From the NCBI RefSeq assembly GCF_914271485.1, contig NZ_CAJZAG010000002.1:434001-498000 (forward strand): a DNA stretch of 64,000 nt, given 5' to 3'. The translations under genes and the position numbers were made by a program. The DNA comes from Cupriavidus pampae (GTDB taxonomy: Bacteria; Pseudomonadota; Gammaproteobacteria; Burkholderiales; Burkholderiaceae). Each line of letters starts with the position of its first letter. Position 1 is the stretch's first letter. Below the pieces are notes generated by a model. It did not search any database and was not told where the DNA came from. It saw nothing but the letters and a program-made list of their open reading frames with translations. This document shows positions 9,295 to 17,986 of this stretch, in pieces.

Positions 9295-10197
9295 TTAAGG
9301 CGTTGCGCCCGCCACGGCCATGGCGCCGCGCATACCCTCGGCATCCTTCGCCGGCGGCAAGCCGAACATGCGGCGATATTCGCGCGTGAATTGCGGCACG
9401 CTCTCGTAGCCGACCGCGAATGCGGCATCGCTGGCGGTCATGCCATCGGCCAGCATCAGCCGCCGTGCCTCGATCAGGCGCAGCTGCTTTTGAAACTGCA
9501 GCGGTGACAGCGACGTGACCGCGCGAAAGTGCTGATAGAACGAGGACGGGCTCATGCCCGCGACGCTGGCCAGTTGCTCCATCGGCAAGGGCTGGGCGAA
9601 TGCCTCGCGCAGTACCGCCACCGCGCGCGCCACGCGCCGCGCATTGCCTTCGGGCCACCCCAGGCGACGAATCGCGGCACCGTGACGGCCTTCGAGGAGC
9701 CAGTAGTGGAGTTCGCGCACCCGCTGCGCGTGCAGCACCGGCACTGCCTCCGGCCGTTCGAGCAAGCGCATCAACCGCAGCGCGGCGTCCGCGACTTCGC
9801 CATCGGTCGGCTCGAAGCGTACGGCGCCGCCATCGGGCACCGAGGCGGTTTGCATCTGCATGCTGAGGTCCGCGATCACGGCTGGATCGAGGTCTAGCAC
9901 CAGCGACAGATAGGGCCGTGCCGCGCTCGCGGCGGTGACCTGACTGACGGTCGGCACATCGGCCGTGATCAGCAGCGAGTCGCCGGGCCCGAACGTCAAT
10001 GTCTGCGAGCCCATGGTGACCTGCTTGGTGCCCTGAAGCACCAGGCACACCAACGGCCGCGCGATCGCATAAAGCAAGCCACTTGGCGAGGTGGAACGGA
10101 TGGTGGTCAGCCCGGGCACGGGCGTGCGCGCGAGGCCATCGGCATCGGCGTACGTGTCCGCGTAACGGCGGACGGCATCGAGCAGGGTGTCGGTCAT
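9295..10197 (-). CDS. AraC-family transcriptional regulator (AraC_N type)
   Basis: The N-terminal half is an AraC_N cupin-like domain (LVCLVLQGTKQVTMG, FGPGDSLLI). The C-terminal 100 residues carry two helix-turn-helix motifs (PMEQLASVAGMSPSSFYQHF and ASDAAFAVGYESVPQFTREY) and the family end GLPP. It is transcribed divergently from the short-chain dehydrogenase at 10319, with 121 bp between the starts, which is the usual layout of a regulator and its target. The effector is unknown. Confidence 0.95.
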   Translation of the reverse strand: MTDTLLDAVRRYADTYADADGLARTPVPGLTTIRSTSPSGLLYAIARPLVCLVLQGTKQVTMGSQTLTFGPGDSLLITADVPTVSQVTAASAARPYLSLVLDLDPAVIADLSMQMQTASVPDGGAVRFEPTDGEVADAALRLMRLLERPEAVPVLHAQRVRELHYWLLEGRHGAAIRRLGWPEGNARRVARAVAVLREAFAQPLPMEQLASVAGMSPSSFYQHFRAVTSLSPLQFQKQLRLIEARRLMLADGMTASDAAFAVGYESVPQFTREYRRMFGLPPAKDAEGMRGAMAVAGATP

Positions 10198-10318
10198 GGA
10201 GGGAATCGTATCCGATTCGGAGAATCAGGCAAGTAACACCGAGGAATTGACTAAGGCTATCGAACTGGGAACTTCAATAATTCGGTGCACCAACCAACCG
10301 AAACAACAGGAGCCAGTC

Positions 10319-11080
10319 ATGACCCAATCCAAGATCGCCATCGTCACCGGTGCCAGCCGCGGCCTCGGCCGCAACACCGCGCTGGCCATCGCCCGCAGCG
10401 GCGGCGACGTGATCGTGACCTATCAACGTAGCGCGGCGGAAGCTGACGCCGTGGTCGCTCAGATCGAGGCGATGGGCCGCAAGGCGCGCGCGCTGCAACT
10501 CGACACCGGCAACATCGCCGGCTTCGCCCCTTTCGCCGAACAGCTGCGCGCCGCGCTGCGCGAAACGTGGCAACGCGACACGTTCGATCACCTCGTCAAC
10601 AACGCGGGCCACGGCGAATACGCGTTGATCGCCGATACCACCGAGGCGCAGTTCGACAGCCTCGTCAACGTGCACTTCAAGGGCGTCTATTTCCTGACGC
10701 AGGCGCTGCTGCCGCTGATTGCGGATGGCGGACGGGTCGTCAACCTGTCGACGGGCCTGACGCGCGTGTCGTTTCCCGGCTACGCCGCTTACGCGGCGGT
10801 CAAGGCCGCGGTGGAGGTGTTGTCGGTCTATATGGCGAAGGAGCTCGGTGCGCGCGGCATCGCGGTAAATACGGTGGCGCCGGGCGCCATCGAGACCGAC
10901 TTTGGCGGCGGCGCGGTGCGCGACAACCCGGGGGTCAACAAGCTGTTCGCGGATATGACCGCGCTTGGCCGGGCGGGCGTGCCTGACGATATCGGCCCGA
11001 TGATTGCGAGCCTGCTGTCGGAGAGCAATCGCTGGGTCAATGCGCAACGTATCGAGGTGTCGGGCGGCCAGGGCATCTGA
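10319..11080 (+). CDS. Short-chain dehydrogenase/reductase (3-oxoacyl-ACP-reductase-like)
   Basis: This is a 253-residue classical SDR. The Rossmann motif is GASRGLG near the N-terminus, NNAGHGEY stabilises the beta-sheet core, a serine lies in NLSTGLT and the catalytic pair is Y and K in YAAVK. The C-terminal substrate region ends in SGGQGI as in FabG-like enzymes. The ATG at 10319 has an AGGAG Shine-Dalgarno; the frame stays open upstream but that part is not conserved-looking. Divergent from the AraC gene, its likely regulator. Substrate unknown. Confidence 0.93.
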   Translation: MTQSKIAIVTGASRGLGRNTALAIARSGGDVIVTYQRSAAEADAVVAQIEAMGRKARALQLDTGNIAGFAPFAEQLRAALRETWQRDTFDHLVNNAGHGEYALIADTTEAQFDSLVNVHFKGVYFLTQALLPLIADGGRVVNLSTGLTRVSFPGYAAYAAVKAAVEVLSVYMAKELGARGIAVNTVAPGAIETDFGGGAVRDNPGVNKLFADMTALGRAGVPDDIGPMIASLLSESNRWVNAQRIEVSGGQGI

Positions 11081-11103
11081 GCCTGCACCGGTACCGGCGG
11101 AGT

Positions 11104-12141
11104 TCAGGTGCTCGCGCGTTCGACGATCGTGAAGCCGACGTCGATGATGCGCTCTTCGAGCGGTTGGCCGAGCGCGCGGCTGACGATGCAGTGGGCTGCG
11201 AGTTCGCCGATGCGTGGACCGTCGATGCGCACTGTCGTCAGTGCGGGGTCCAGTTGGGCGGAGAAATTGAGGTCGCCGAAGCCGACCACGGCGAGCTGGC
11301 CGGGCACATCGATACCTTGTGCGCGCGCTTCGATCAGCACGCCCAGTGCGAGCGCGTCGGAGCTGCAGAAGATGGCGTCGACATCGGGGTGTTCGGCCAG
11401 CAGCGCACGCAGCGTCTGACGGCCATCGCCAAGCATTGCTGGCGCGGTGACGAAACGCGCGACCGGCGCGCTCAGGCCGAGCGCGCGGGCGGATTTGGCG
11501 AACGAGGCCCAGCGGCGCTTGGAACGGACGTCGTCGGCGCCGATCAGTGCCAGCTTCTTGCGGCCCTTGCCTACGAGGAAGCGACTGACTTCGCGGCCGA
11601 CCGCCTCGTGCGAGAAGCCCACGAGCACGTCGAGTGGATCGGCCGTCAGGTCCCAGGTTTCGACGATCGGAATGCCGGAGGCCAGCAGTCTGCGGCGGCC
11701 TTCATCGGTGTGCACCACGCCTGTCAGCACGATGCCATCGGGACGGCGCGAGATGATATCGGTGATCAATTGGTCTTCGCCGGTTGCGCTATAGCCGCTC
11801 TGGCCGACCATCAATTGATAGCCGCGTTTCGCCAGCCCGGCGGTAAGCGCGCCGATGGTGTCGAGAAAGATGGGACCTGTCAGCGTGGGGAGCACGGCCG
11901 CGATCAGGCGGCTTTTGCTGGAACGCAGTGCCTGCGCCGCGCTGTTGGGCACATAGCCCGTGCTGGCAATCGCCGCGCGGACCTTGGCCACGGTGCCCGC
12001 GGGGATGCTGTCCGGCGCGTTGAGCACGCGCGAGACCGTCATCGCCGACACGCCCGCTACGCTTGCTACGTCTTTAAGCGTGACGCGGATGTGCGGCGAT
12101 TGGGTCTGGACGGGGAGCGGATTCGGGCGAGTTCGGGACAT
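11104..12141 (-). CDS. LacI-family repressor (GntR/IdnR-like)
   Basis: The protein has 345 residues. The LacI helix-turn-helix is VTLKDVASVAGVSAMTVSRVLN, followed by the hinge AAQALRSSKS and a periplasmic-binding-protein-like effector domain (IAAVLPTLTGPIF, GFGDLNFSAQLDPALTTVRID). The type resembles regulators of sugar-acid genes. It lies downstream of gudD and the Bug gene on the same strand, separated by two palindromic repeats, so it probably controls glucarate use. A possible operator lies upstream of gudD. Confidence 0.94.
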   Translation of the reverse strand: MSRTRPNPLPVQTQSPHIRVTLKDVASVAGVSAMTVSRVLNAPDSIPAGTVAKVRAAIASTGYVPNSAAQALRSSKSRLIAAVLPTLTGPIFLDTIGALTAGLAKRGYQLMVGQSGYSATGEDQLITDIISRRPDGIVLTGVVHTDEGRRRLLASGIPIVETWDLTADPLDVLVGFSHEAVGREVSRFLVGKGRKKLALIGADDVRSKRRWASFAKSARALGLSAPVARFVTAPAMLGDGRQTLRALLAEHPDVDAIFCSSDALALGVLIEARAQGIDVPGQLAVVGFGDLNFSAQLDPALTTVRIDGPRIGELAAHCIVSRALGQPLEERIIDVGFTIVERAST

Positions 12142-12163
12142 GCGGCATTGTAATGGAGTGTTG

Positions 12164-12206
12164 CCCTCTCCCCCGGCCCCTCTCCCCGAGGGAGAGGGGA
12201 GAAAAC
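12164..12206. repeat. Palindromic intergenic repeat, unit 1
   Basis: This 43-bp unit contains a CCCCTCTCCC / GGGAGAGGGG dyad and recurs 62 bp downstream with a few changes. It has the look of an interspersed palindromic (REP/MITE-like) element. It lies between the lacI-type gene and the Bug gene and could form a strong hairpin in the transcript. Confidence 0.8.
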
Positions 12207-12225
12207 AATAGGTAATTCAATTTCA

Positions 12226-12268
12226 CCCTCTCCCCCAACCCCTCTCCCTGAGGGAGAGGGGAGCAAAC
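12226..12268. repeat. Palindromic intergenic repeat, unit 2
   Basis: Second unit of the same 43-bp element, in the same orientation as unit 1. The dyad here is CCCCTCTCCCTGAGGGAGAGGGG. The rest of the 213-bp interval between the two genes shows nothing recognisable. Confidence 0.8.
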
Positions 12269-12355
12269 CATCGGTGGCGTGGATGCGCGATCAGCCCAGC
12301 CTCGACCGCCGAGGTAGCAGAGCAAACCGCGGGCAGCATCGCCTGACCAACGCAT

Positions 12356-13375
12356 TTACTCCATCGTGATGCCGCCCTTCTCGATCACTTCCTTCCAGCG
12401 CTTCAGCTCCTGCTGCTCGAACTGGACGAACTGTTCCGGCGTGTTGGCTACCACTTCGAAGCCCTGTTCGCTGAGCTTCTTCTGCATGCCTTCATCCTTG
12501 AGCGCGCTCACGATCGCGCCGTGCAGGCGCGTCTTCACGTCGGCCGGCAGGCCCTTCGGTGCTGCAGCCGCTTGCCACGAGTACACCTCCACGTCCTTCA
12601 CGCCACCTTCGGCCATGGTCGGCACGTCCGGCAAGACCGCCGAGCGCTTCTCCGACGTCACGGCCAGCGCCTTGAGCTTGCCCGAGCGGATATGCTGCAG
12701 CACCGCGTTGACGTTCTGGAACGACACATCCACCTGTCCCGCGAGCAGATCCGAAATCGCCGGCGCGCCGCCCTTGTACGGCACGTGCAGACCCTGCGCG
12801 CCGCTCTTCTGCCAGAACAGCGCCGCGGTCAGATGGTCCGACGAACCGGCGCCCGAATTGGCAAACGTCACCTTGCCCGGATTCTTCTTCATATACGCCA
12901 CGAGCTCCGCCAGCGACTTGACCGGGAAGTTCGGATTCGCCACCAGCACGTTCGGCGCACGCACCGCCACCGTCAGCAGATCGAAATCCTTGGCCGGATC
13001 GTAAGCCAGGTTCTTCTGCAGGAACGGATTGACCGCATACACGCCGATCGACGCGACCATCATCGTGTAGCCGTCGGCCGGTGCGCGCTTGACGAACGTC
13101 GCACCGATTGCACCCGTGGCGCCCGGACGGTTATCCACCACGAACGGTTGCCCGAGCTTCTCGTTGAGCGGTTGCGCCAGCATGCGCGCGATGGTGTCGG
13201 TGGAACCGCCAGCCGGGAACGGCACCACCACCGAGACGGCCTTGGTCGGCCAGTTGGTGGTACCGGTGGCAGCAACGGCCGTGCCAACGGCGGCGCTCGC
13301 GGCCACACCGACGGCAATCATCGCGCAGCGGCGCAGCAACCCTGCCACGCGCATCGAGGGGCGGGAATCTTTCAT
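12356..13375 (-). CDS. Bug-family periplasmic binding protein (tripartite tricarboxylate transporter type)
   Basis: The 339-residue protein has an N-terminal signal peptide (AAVGTAVAATG region) and the Bug hallmarks: KAVSVVVPFPAGGSTDTIARMLA, NRPGATGAIG and HVPYKGGAPAISDLLAG. Bug proteins capture carboxylates in the periplasm, usually for TctAB permeases, which are absent here. It has a good Shine-Dalgarno (CAGGAG) and follows gudD by 55 bp on the same strand, so D-glucarate or a related aldarate is the obvious candidate ligand. That substrate is an inference from context. Confidence 0.93.
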   Translation of the reverse strand: MKDSRPSMRVAGLLRRCAMIAVGVAASAAVGTAVAATGTTNWPTKAVSVVVPFPAGGSTDTIARMLAQPLNEKLGQPFVVDNRPGATGAIGATFVKRAPADGYTMMVASIGVYAVNPFLQKNLAYDPAKDFDLLTVAVRAPNVLVANPNFPVKSLAELVAYMKKNPGKVTFANSGAGSSDHLTAALFWQKSGAQGLHVPYKGGAPAISDLLAGQVDVSFQNVNAVLQHIRSGKLKALAVTSEKRSAVLPDVPTMAEGGVKDVEVYSWQAAAAPKGLPADVKTRLHGAIVSALKDEGMQKKLSEQGFEVVANTPEQFVQFEQQELKRWKEVIEKGGITME

Positions 13376-13430
13376 TTTGTGTGTCTCCTGGATTGACCTG
13401 AATTCTTTGGGCCGGCTTCTCGCCTTGGCC

Positions 13431-14777
13431 TTAGCGCACCATGCAAGGCGCCTTGTTGTTGAACTTCCAGTTGGGAATCAGATATTGCATCGTAAGCGCG
13501 TCATCGCGCGCGCCCAGACCCTTCTGCTGGTACAGCTCATTGGCGCGAGCCAGTGCGTCCATATCGAGTTCCACACCCAGCCCCGGAGTCTTCGGCACCT
13601 GCACCAGGCCACCTTCGATCTTGAGCGGCTCGCGCGTCAGGCGCTGGCCATCCTGCCAGATCCAATGCGTGTCGATGGCGGTCACACGACCCGGCGCGGC
13701 CGCAGCCACGTGCGTGAACATCGCGAGCGAAATATCGAAGTGGTTGTTCGAATGCGAGCCCCAGGTCAGACCCCATTCGGAACACATCTGCGCCACGCGT
13801 ACCGAACCCTGCATGGTCCAGAAGTGCGGGTCGGCCAGCGGAATGTCCACCGAATGCAGGCGCATCGCGTGCCCCATCTGGCGCCAGTCGGTGGCGATCA
13901 TATTGGTCGCGGTCGGCAGGCCAGTGGCCTGGCGGAACTCGGCCATGATCTCGCGGCCCGAATAGCCACCCTCGGCGCCGCACGGGTCTTCCGCATAGGC
14001 CAGCACACCATGCTTGTCACGGCACAGGCGCACGGCCTCGTCCAGCGCCCACGCGCCGTTCGGATCGAGTGTGATACGCGCCTTGGGGAAACGTTCGGCC
14101 AGCGCGATGATCGCTTCCATCTCCTGATCGCCGCTGAACACACCACCCTTGAGCTTGAAATCGTTGAAGCCATAGCGTTCGTACGCGGCCTCGGCCAGAC
14201 GCACCACGCCTTCTGGCGTCATGGCTTCCTCGTTACGCACGCGGAACCAGGCGTTGTCGCCTTCGGGTTCGGTGCGATAGTCGAGCGGCGTACGGCGGCG
14301 GTCGCCCACGTAGAACAGGTAACCGAGCATTTCCACCGCATCGCGTTGCTGGCCCTCGCCGAGCAGCGCGGCCACTGGCACCTGCAGGTGCTTGCCGAGC
14401 AGATCGAGCAGCGCGGCCTCGAGTGCCGTCACGGCATGAATCGTGATGCGCAGATCGAAGGTCTGCAGGCCGCGGCCGCCGGCATCGCGGCTCGCGAAGG
14501 TCTCGCGCACCTTGTTCTGGATGGCCTGATATTGGCCGATCGGCTGGCCGACCACCAGCGGACGGGCATCCTCGAGCGTCTGGCGGATGCCTTCGCCACC
14601 GGGCACTTCGCCCACGCCGATATTGCCGGCACTGTCCTTGAGGATCACCACATTGCGCGTGAAGTACGGGCCATGCGCGCCGGAAAGATTCATCAGCATG
14701 CTGTCCTGGCCCGCAACCGGTACGACGGTCAGTTCGGTGACGACAGGAGTGGCTGAATTCGAGGTCGCTTGCTGCAC
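13431..14777 (-). CDS. gudD: D-glucarate dehydratase
   Basis: This 448-residue enolase-superfamily enzyme dehydrates D-glucarate to 5-keto-4-deoxy-D-glucarate. Family marks include the substrate loop [13 protein letters not shown], the KxK motif in DFKLKGG, metal-ligand segments LDPNGAW, YAEDP and TNMIATDW, the histidine segment [10 protein letters not shown], and the C-terminal [15 protein letters not shown] characteristic of GudD. It starts with GTG at 14777 behind a GGAG-like site. It heads a gudD-bug unit with a LacI regulator downstream. The next enzyme of the pathway is not in the window. Confidence 0.96.
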   Translation of the reverse strand: MQQATSNSATPVVTELTVVPVAGQDSMLMNLSGAHGPYFTRNVVILKDSAGNIGVGEVPGGEGIRQTLEDARPLVVGQPIGQYQAIQNKVRETFASRDAGGRGLQTFDLRITIHAVTALEAALLDLLGKHLQVPVAALLGEGQQRDAVEMLGYLFYVGDRRRTPLDYRTEPEGDNAWFRVRNEEAMTPEGVVRLAEAAYERYGFNDFKLKGGVFSGDQEMEAIIALAERFPKARITLDPNGAWALDEAVRLCRDKHGVLAYAEDPCGAEGGYSGREIMAEFRQATGLPTATNMIATDWRQMGHAMRLHSVDIPLADPHFWTMQGSVRVAQMCSEWGLTWGSHSNNHFDISLAMFTHVAAAAPGRVTAIDTHWIWQDGQRLTREPLKIEGGLVQVPKTPGLGVELDMDALARANELYQQKGLGARDDALTMQYLIPNWKFNNKAPCMVR

Positions 14778-14800
14778 TGAAACTCTCCGGTATAAGCTTA

Positions 14801-14815
14801 GTTTAACGATAACAT
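14801..14815. promoter_or_regulatory. Possible LacI/GntR-type operator upstream of gudD
   Basis: The sequence has TTAACG/ATAA around a central CG (GTTTAACGATAACAT), an imperfect dyad resembling operators of GntR/IdnR-like LacI proteins. It lies 24 bp upstream of the gudD start and is the only such site I noticed there. This is pattern matching only. Confidence 0.3.
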
Positions 14816-15019
14816 TGCGGTTCGAATACTAGCACGTCGGGGGCGGAATGCACGCGGATGGGGCCTAGGGTTTTCCCGTGCGACGCTCCCCTCGCACGGC
14901 GCAGGACCGGCACGCGCTGTCATGACAAATACTCATATCTGAAGCCTAAACCCGAAGTTCACAATGCGCGTGCGATCGGCGATCCTGCTTCCATTGCAAC
15001 GGGATCAAAGAGACCATCC

Positions 15020-16174
15020 ATGAATTTCGAACTCAGCGAAGAGCATCAGGCGTTTGCGGAGTCGGTGCGACGCTTCGCGCAGGACAAGCTGGCGGCCGGC
15101 GCGCTCGAACGCGCGCATTCGGCAAACTACCCGTGGGATGCCGCGCGCATGCTCGCGGAGCAAGGTCTGCTCGGCATCGCGTTCGCCGAAGAGGATGGCG
15201 GCCAGGGTGGCACGCTGATGCACGCGGTCATCGCCATCCAGGAAGTGGCATTGGTATGCCCGAAGAGCGCCGACATCGTGCAGGCCGGCAACTTCGGTCC
15301 GATCCGCACGTTCGTCGAGTACGCGACGCCCGAGCAGAAGCAGCGCTTTCTGCCGGACCTGCTTGCTGGGCGCAAGCTGATCGCGCTCGGCATGACCGAG
15401 CCGGAGGCCGGTTCCGCCGTGACGGAACTCAAGACCTCCGCGCGACTCGACGGCGATCATTACGTGATCAACGGCAGCAAGATCTTCTCGACGCATAGCC
15501 CGGAGGCCGAGCTGTTTCTGGTGTACGTGCGCTTTGGCCCGGGCGTTGGCGGCATCGGTTCGGTGCTGGTCGAGCGTGGCGCGCCCGGCTTCCAGATCGG
15601 CGCGCCGTCGAAGTTCATGAGCGGCGAGGAATGGTGCCAGCTGTATTTCGAGGACTGCCGCATTCCGGTCAACAATCTGCTGCTCGGCGAAGGCGGCTTC
15701 AAGCGCCAGATCTCGGGCTTCAACGTCGAGCGTCTCGGCAATTCGTCGCGCTCGCTCGCGCTGGGCCGCCATTGCTTCAATATTGCGCGCGAACACGCCA
15801 AGATCCGCAAGCAGTTCGGCCGCGAGCTGTGCGAATTTCAGGGCATTCAGTGGAAGTTCGCCGAGATGGCGCTCAAGCTCGAGTCGGCACAGCTGCTGCT
15901 GTATCGCGCGGCGATGGAAGGCGAGCACGGCCTGCCCTCCGCGCATAGCACAGCGATGGCCAAGCTCGCCTGCAATCAGGCCGGCTGGGAAGTCGCCAAC
16001 GAATCGCTGCAGGTGATGGGTGGCATGGGCTACAGCCAGGAATCGATCGTCGAATATTGCCTGCGCCGTACGCGTGGCTGGATGATTGCGGGCGGTTCGA
16101 TCGAAGTGCTCAAGAACCGCATCGCCGAAGGCGTGTTCGAACGTACGTTCTCGCAACGCGCGCCGAAAGGTTGA
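15020..16174 (+). CDS. Acyl-CoA dehydrogenase family protein (catalytic Glu position atypical)
   Basis: The 384-residue flavoprotein has the acyl-CoA dehydrogenase fold: helical N-domain (FELSEEHQAFAESVRRFA), the FAD/substrate strand motif LGMTEPEAGSAVTELKTSA, the RKQFGRELCEFQGIQWKFA helix and QVMGGMGYSQE. It should oxidise an acyl-CoA and pass electrons to ETF. The C-terminal segment reads MIAGGSIEVLKNRIAEG, so the place of the usual catalytic Glu (YEGT in medium-chain enzymes) holds Ala. ATG at 15020 is preferred because the upstream open frame is not protein-like. Convergent with the LysR gene; substrate unknown. Confidence 0.9.
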   Translation: MNFELSEEHQAFAESVRRFAQDKLAAGALERAHSANYPWDAARMLAEQGLLGIAFAEEDGGQGGTLMHAVIAIQEVALVCPKSADIVQAGNFGPIRTFVEYATPEQKQRFLPDLLAGRKLIALGMTEPEAGSAVTELKTSARLDGDHYVINGSKIFSTHSPEAELFLVYVRFGPGVGGIGSVLVERGAPGFQIGAPSKFMSGEEWCQLYFEDCRIPVNNLLLGEGGFKRQISGFNVERLGNSSRSLALGRHCFNIAREHAKIRKQFGRELCEFQGIQWKFAEMALKLESAQLLLYRAAMEGEHGLPSAHSTAMAKLACNQAGWEVANESLQVMGGMGYSQESIVEYCLRRTRGWMIAGGSIEVLKNRIAEGVFERTFSQRAPKG

Positions 16175-16186
16175 CGTAATAACCGA

Positions 16187-17080
16187 CTAGCGCGCCACGG
16201 TCTCCAGCAACCAGTCGCGGAAGGCCGATACCTTTTTAGCCTCGCGCTGCACGCGTGGGCGTACAAGGTAATACGCCCTTTCGCGGCGCAGCGGCTGCGC
16301 AAACGGCCGCACCAGACGGCCGGCGTCTAGCTCGCTCCGCAACATGGCGGTCTGACCGATGGCAATACCAAGCCCATCGAGCGCCGCCTGCCACGTCAGC
16401 ACCGAGCTGCTGAAGCTCATGCGCTCGGTGCCCTGCCCCACCTCCGCCATGCCGGCGAACGCGAGCCAGTCGTCCCAGTCGAGGCGGCGGTAATGCGACA
16501 CCAGCAGGCGATGCTGCAACAGCGGCTCCAGCTTGTTGCGCTTGCCACGATGCTCGGCCAGATAGGCCGGCGTGCAGACCGGCTCGATCTCGTCATCGAA
16601 TAGATGATCGGCCACAAGGCGCGGCCAGCGTCCGTCGCCGAACTGGATGGCCACGTCTGCCGGGTCACGATCGAAATCGACATCGGGCGTGGCATTGTCG
16701 ATGCGTACCTCGATGCTGGGATATTGCCGCTGGAAGTCGGGCAGCCGAGGAATCAGCCATTTGGCCGCGAACGTCGTGTACGTGCGCACGCGCAACGCGC
16801 CCTGCGACGTGCTGCGCAGCAGCCGTGCGGTGGCATTGGCCACCGCATCGAACGCCGGCACGATCTCCGCCGCATATCCCTGCCCCACGCGCGTGAGCGT
16901 GACGCCATGGCGCTCGCGCCGAAACAGCTCCACGCCGAGGTACGACTCGAGCGTGGCGATCTGCCGGCTCACGGCCGACTGCGATACGTGGAGTTCCTGC
17001 GCGGCGAGTGTCAGGTTCTGCGTGCGCGCCACGACTTCGAAGACCCGCAGCGGGTTTAGCGGGGGAATACGCCGTGCCAT
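16187..17080 (-). CDS. LysR-family regulator (GcvA-like)
   Basis: A 297-residue LysR protein. Its winged helix-turn-helix is LNPLRVFEVVARTQNLTLAAQELHVSQSAVSRQIATLE, with the GcvA-subgroup signatures FAAKWLIPRLPDF and DVAIQFGDGRW in the effector domain. It lies 81 bp downstream of the aldolase gene on the same strand and may be the last gene of a bug-aldolase-lysR unit that it controls. Confidence 0.94.
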   Translation of the reverse strand: MARRIPPLNPLRVFEVVARTQNLTLAAQELHVSQSAVSRQIATLESYLGVELFRRERHGVTLTRVGQGYAAEIVPAFDAVANATARLLRSTSQGALRVRTYTTFAAKWLIPRLPDFQRQYPSIEVRIDNATPDVDFDRDPADVAIQFGDGRWPRLVADHLFDDEIEPVCTPAYLAEHRGKRNKLEPLLQHRLLVSHYRRLDWDDWLAFAGMAEVGQGTERMSFSSSVLTWQAALDGLGIAIGQTAMLRSELDAGRLVRPFAQPLRRERAYYLVRPRVQREAKKVSAFRDWLLETVAR

Positions 17081-17161
17081 GTTGTCGTCAGGCGGAGGAG
17101 GAATGACTTTTGATTATATCTCCGCCCGACGCACGCACCCGCGCACCCGCGCGCTCGCTCG

Positions 17162-17935
17162 CTAGATCGCCAGTTCGCGTCCGGCGCGGCGCGAGTAATA
17201 CGCGAACGTTGCCTCGAACCGCTTCTGCGTGCTGACCCAACGCTGCGCCTCGCGGCCAAGCTCCGGCGGAATGGGCTTGATCTCACCCGCGGCCATGGCC
17301 AGCAGGTGCAGACGCGCCGCGCGCTCGAACATCACGCCAAGCACGCACGCTTCCTCGACCGAGGCGCCGCCCACCAGCAACCCATGGTGAGACAGCAGGA
17401 TCGCCTTCTTGTCGCCGAGCGCGCCCGAGATAATCTCGCCCTCTTCGTTGCCGACCGGAATGCCGGGCCACTTCTCGAGAAACGCCACCTGGTCATACAG
17501 CACGCAGGTGTCCATATGCGAGATCACCAGCGGCACTTCGAGCATCGCCAGCGCCGACGCATGCGGCGCGTGCGAATGCACGATGCAGTTGAGGTCCGGA
17601 CGCGCGCGATACAGCCACGAGTGAAAGCGATTGGCGGGGTTCGGCATGCCCTTGCCCTCGAGCACTTCGAGATCCTCGTTGACCAGCAGCAGGTTGTCCG
17701 ACTTGATCTCATCGAAGCCCAGACCGAGTCGCTGCGTCCAGTACGTGCCGGGCTGCTCCGCGCGCGCCGTGATCTGCCCCGAGAGGCCCGAGTCGTGACC
17801 GAACGCGAACAGGATGCGGCAGGTCTCCGCGACGGCTTCGCGCAGCGGCAGCTTTTCCGCGCGTAGTTCGCTCTGCATTTTCTTGAGCTCGCCGGCGACG
17901 ATTTCGCTCTTGCTGAGTTGCATGGTATCGGCCAT
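17162..17935 (-). CDS. Class II aldolase/adducin family protein
   Basis: The 257-residue protein has the class II aldolase fold with the metal-binding histidines of IVHSHAPHASALAM and a later LLSHHGLLVGG motif. The N-terminus GHDSGLSGQITAR matches the phosphate/substrate loop. Enzymes of this group are zinc-dependent aldolases, epimerases or decarboxylases; which one cannot be read here. It follows a Bug receptor by 51 bp, suggesting that it acts on an imported hydroxy acid. The start could also be the ATG at 17923. Confidence 0.88.
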   Translation of the reverse strand: MADTMQLSKSEIVAGELKKMQSELRAEKLPLREAVAETCRILFAFGHDSGLSGQITARAEQPGTYWTQRLGLGFDEIKSDNLLLVNEDLEVLEGKGMPNPANRFHSWLYRARPDLNCIVHSHAPHASALAMLEVPLVISHMDTCVLYDQVAFLEKWPGIPVGNEEGEIISGALGDKKAILLSHHGLLVGGASVEEACVLGVMFERAARLHLLAMAAGEIKPIPPELGREAQRWVSTQKRFEATFAYYSRRAGRELAI

Positions 17936-17986
17936 GTCTGATTCCTTGTGCTTTGGGATTGTGCTGAAGAGTGAAGGTAATGGATT

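Noticed and set aside
14818-14830. GGTTCGAAT, resembling a tRNA T-loop
   Set aside because: No acceptor stem, anticodon arm or CCA context surrounds it. Similar GGTTCGAAT near 56776 was rejected for the same reason.
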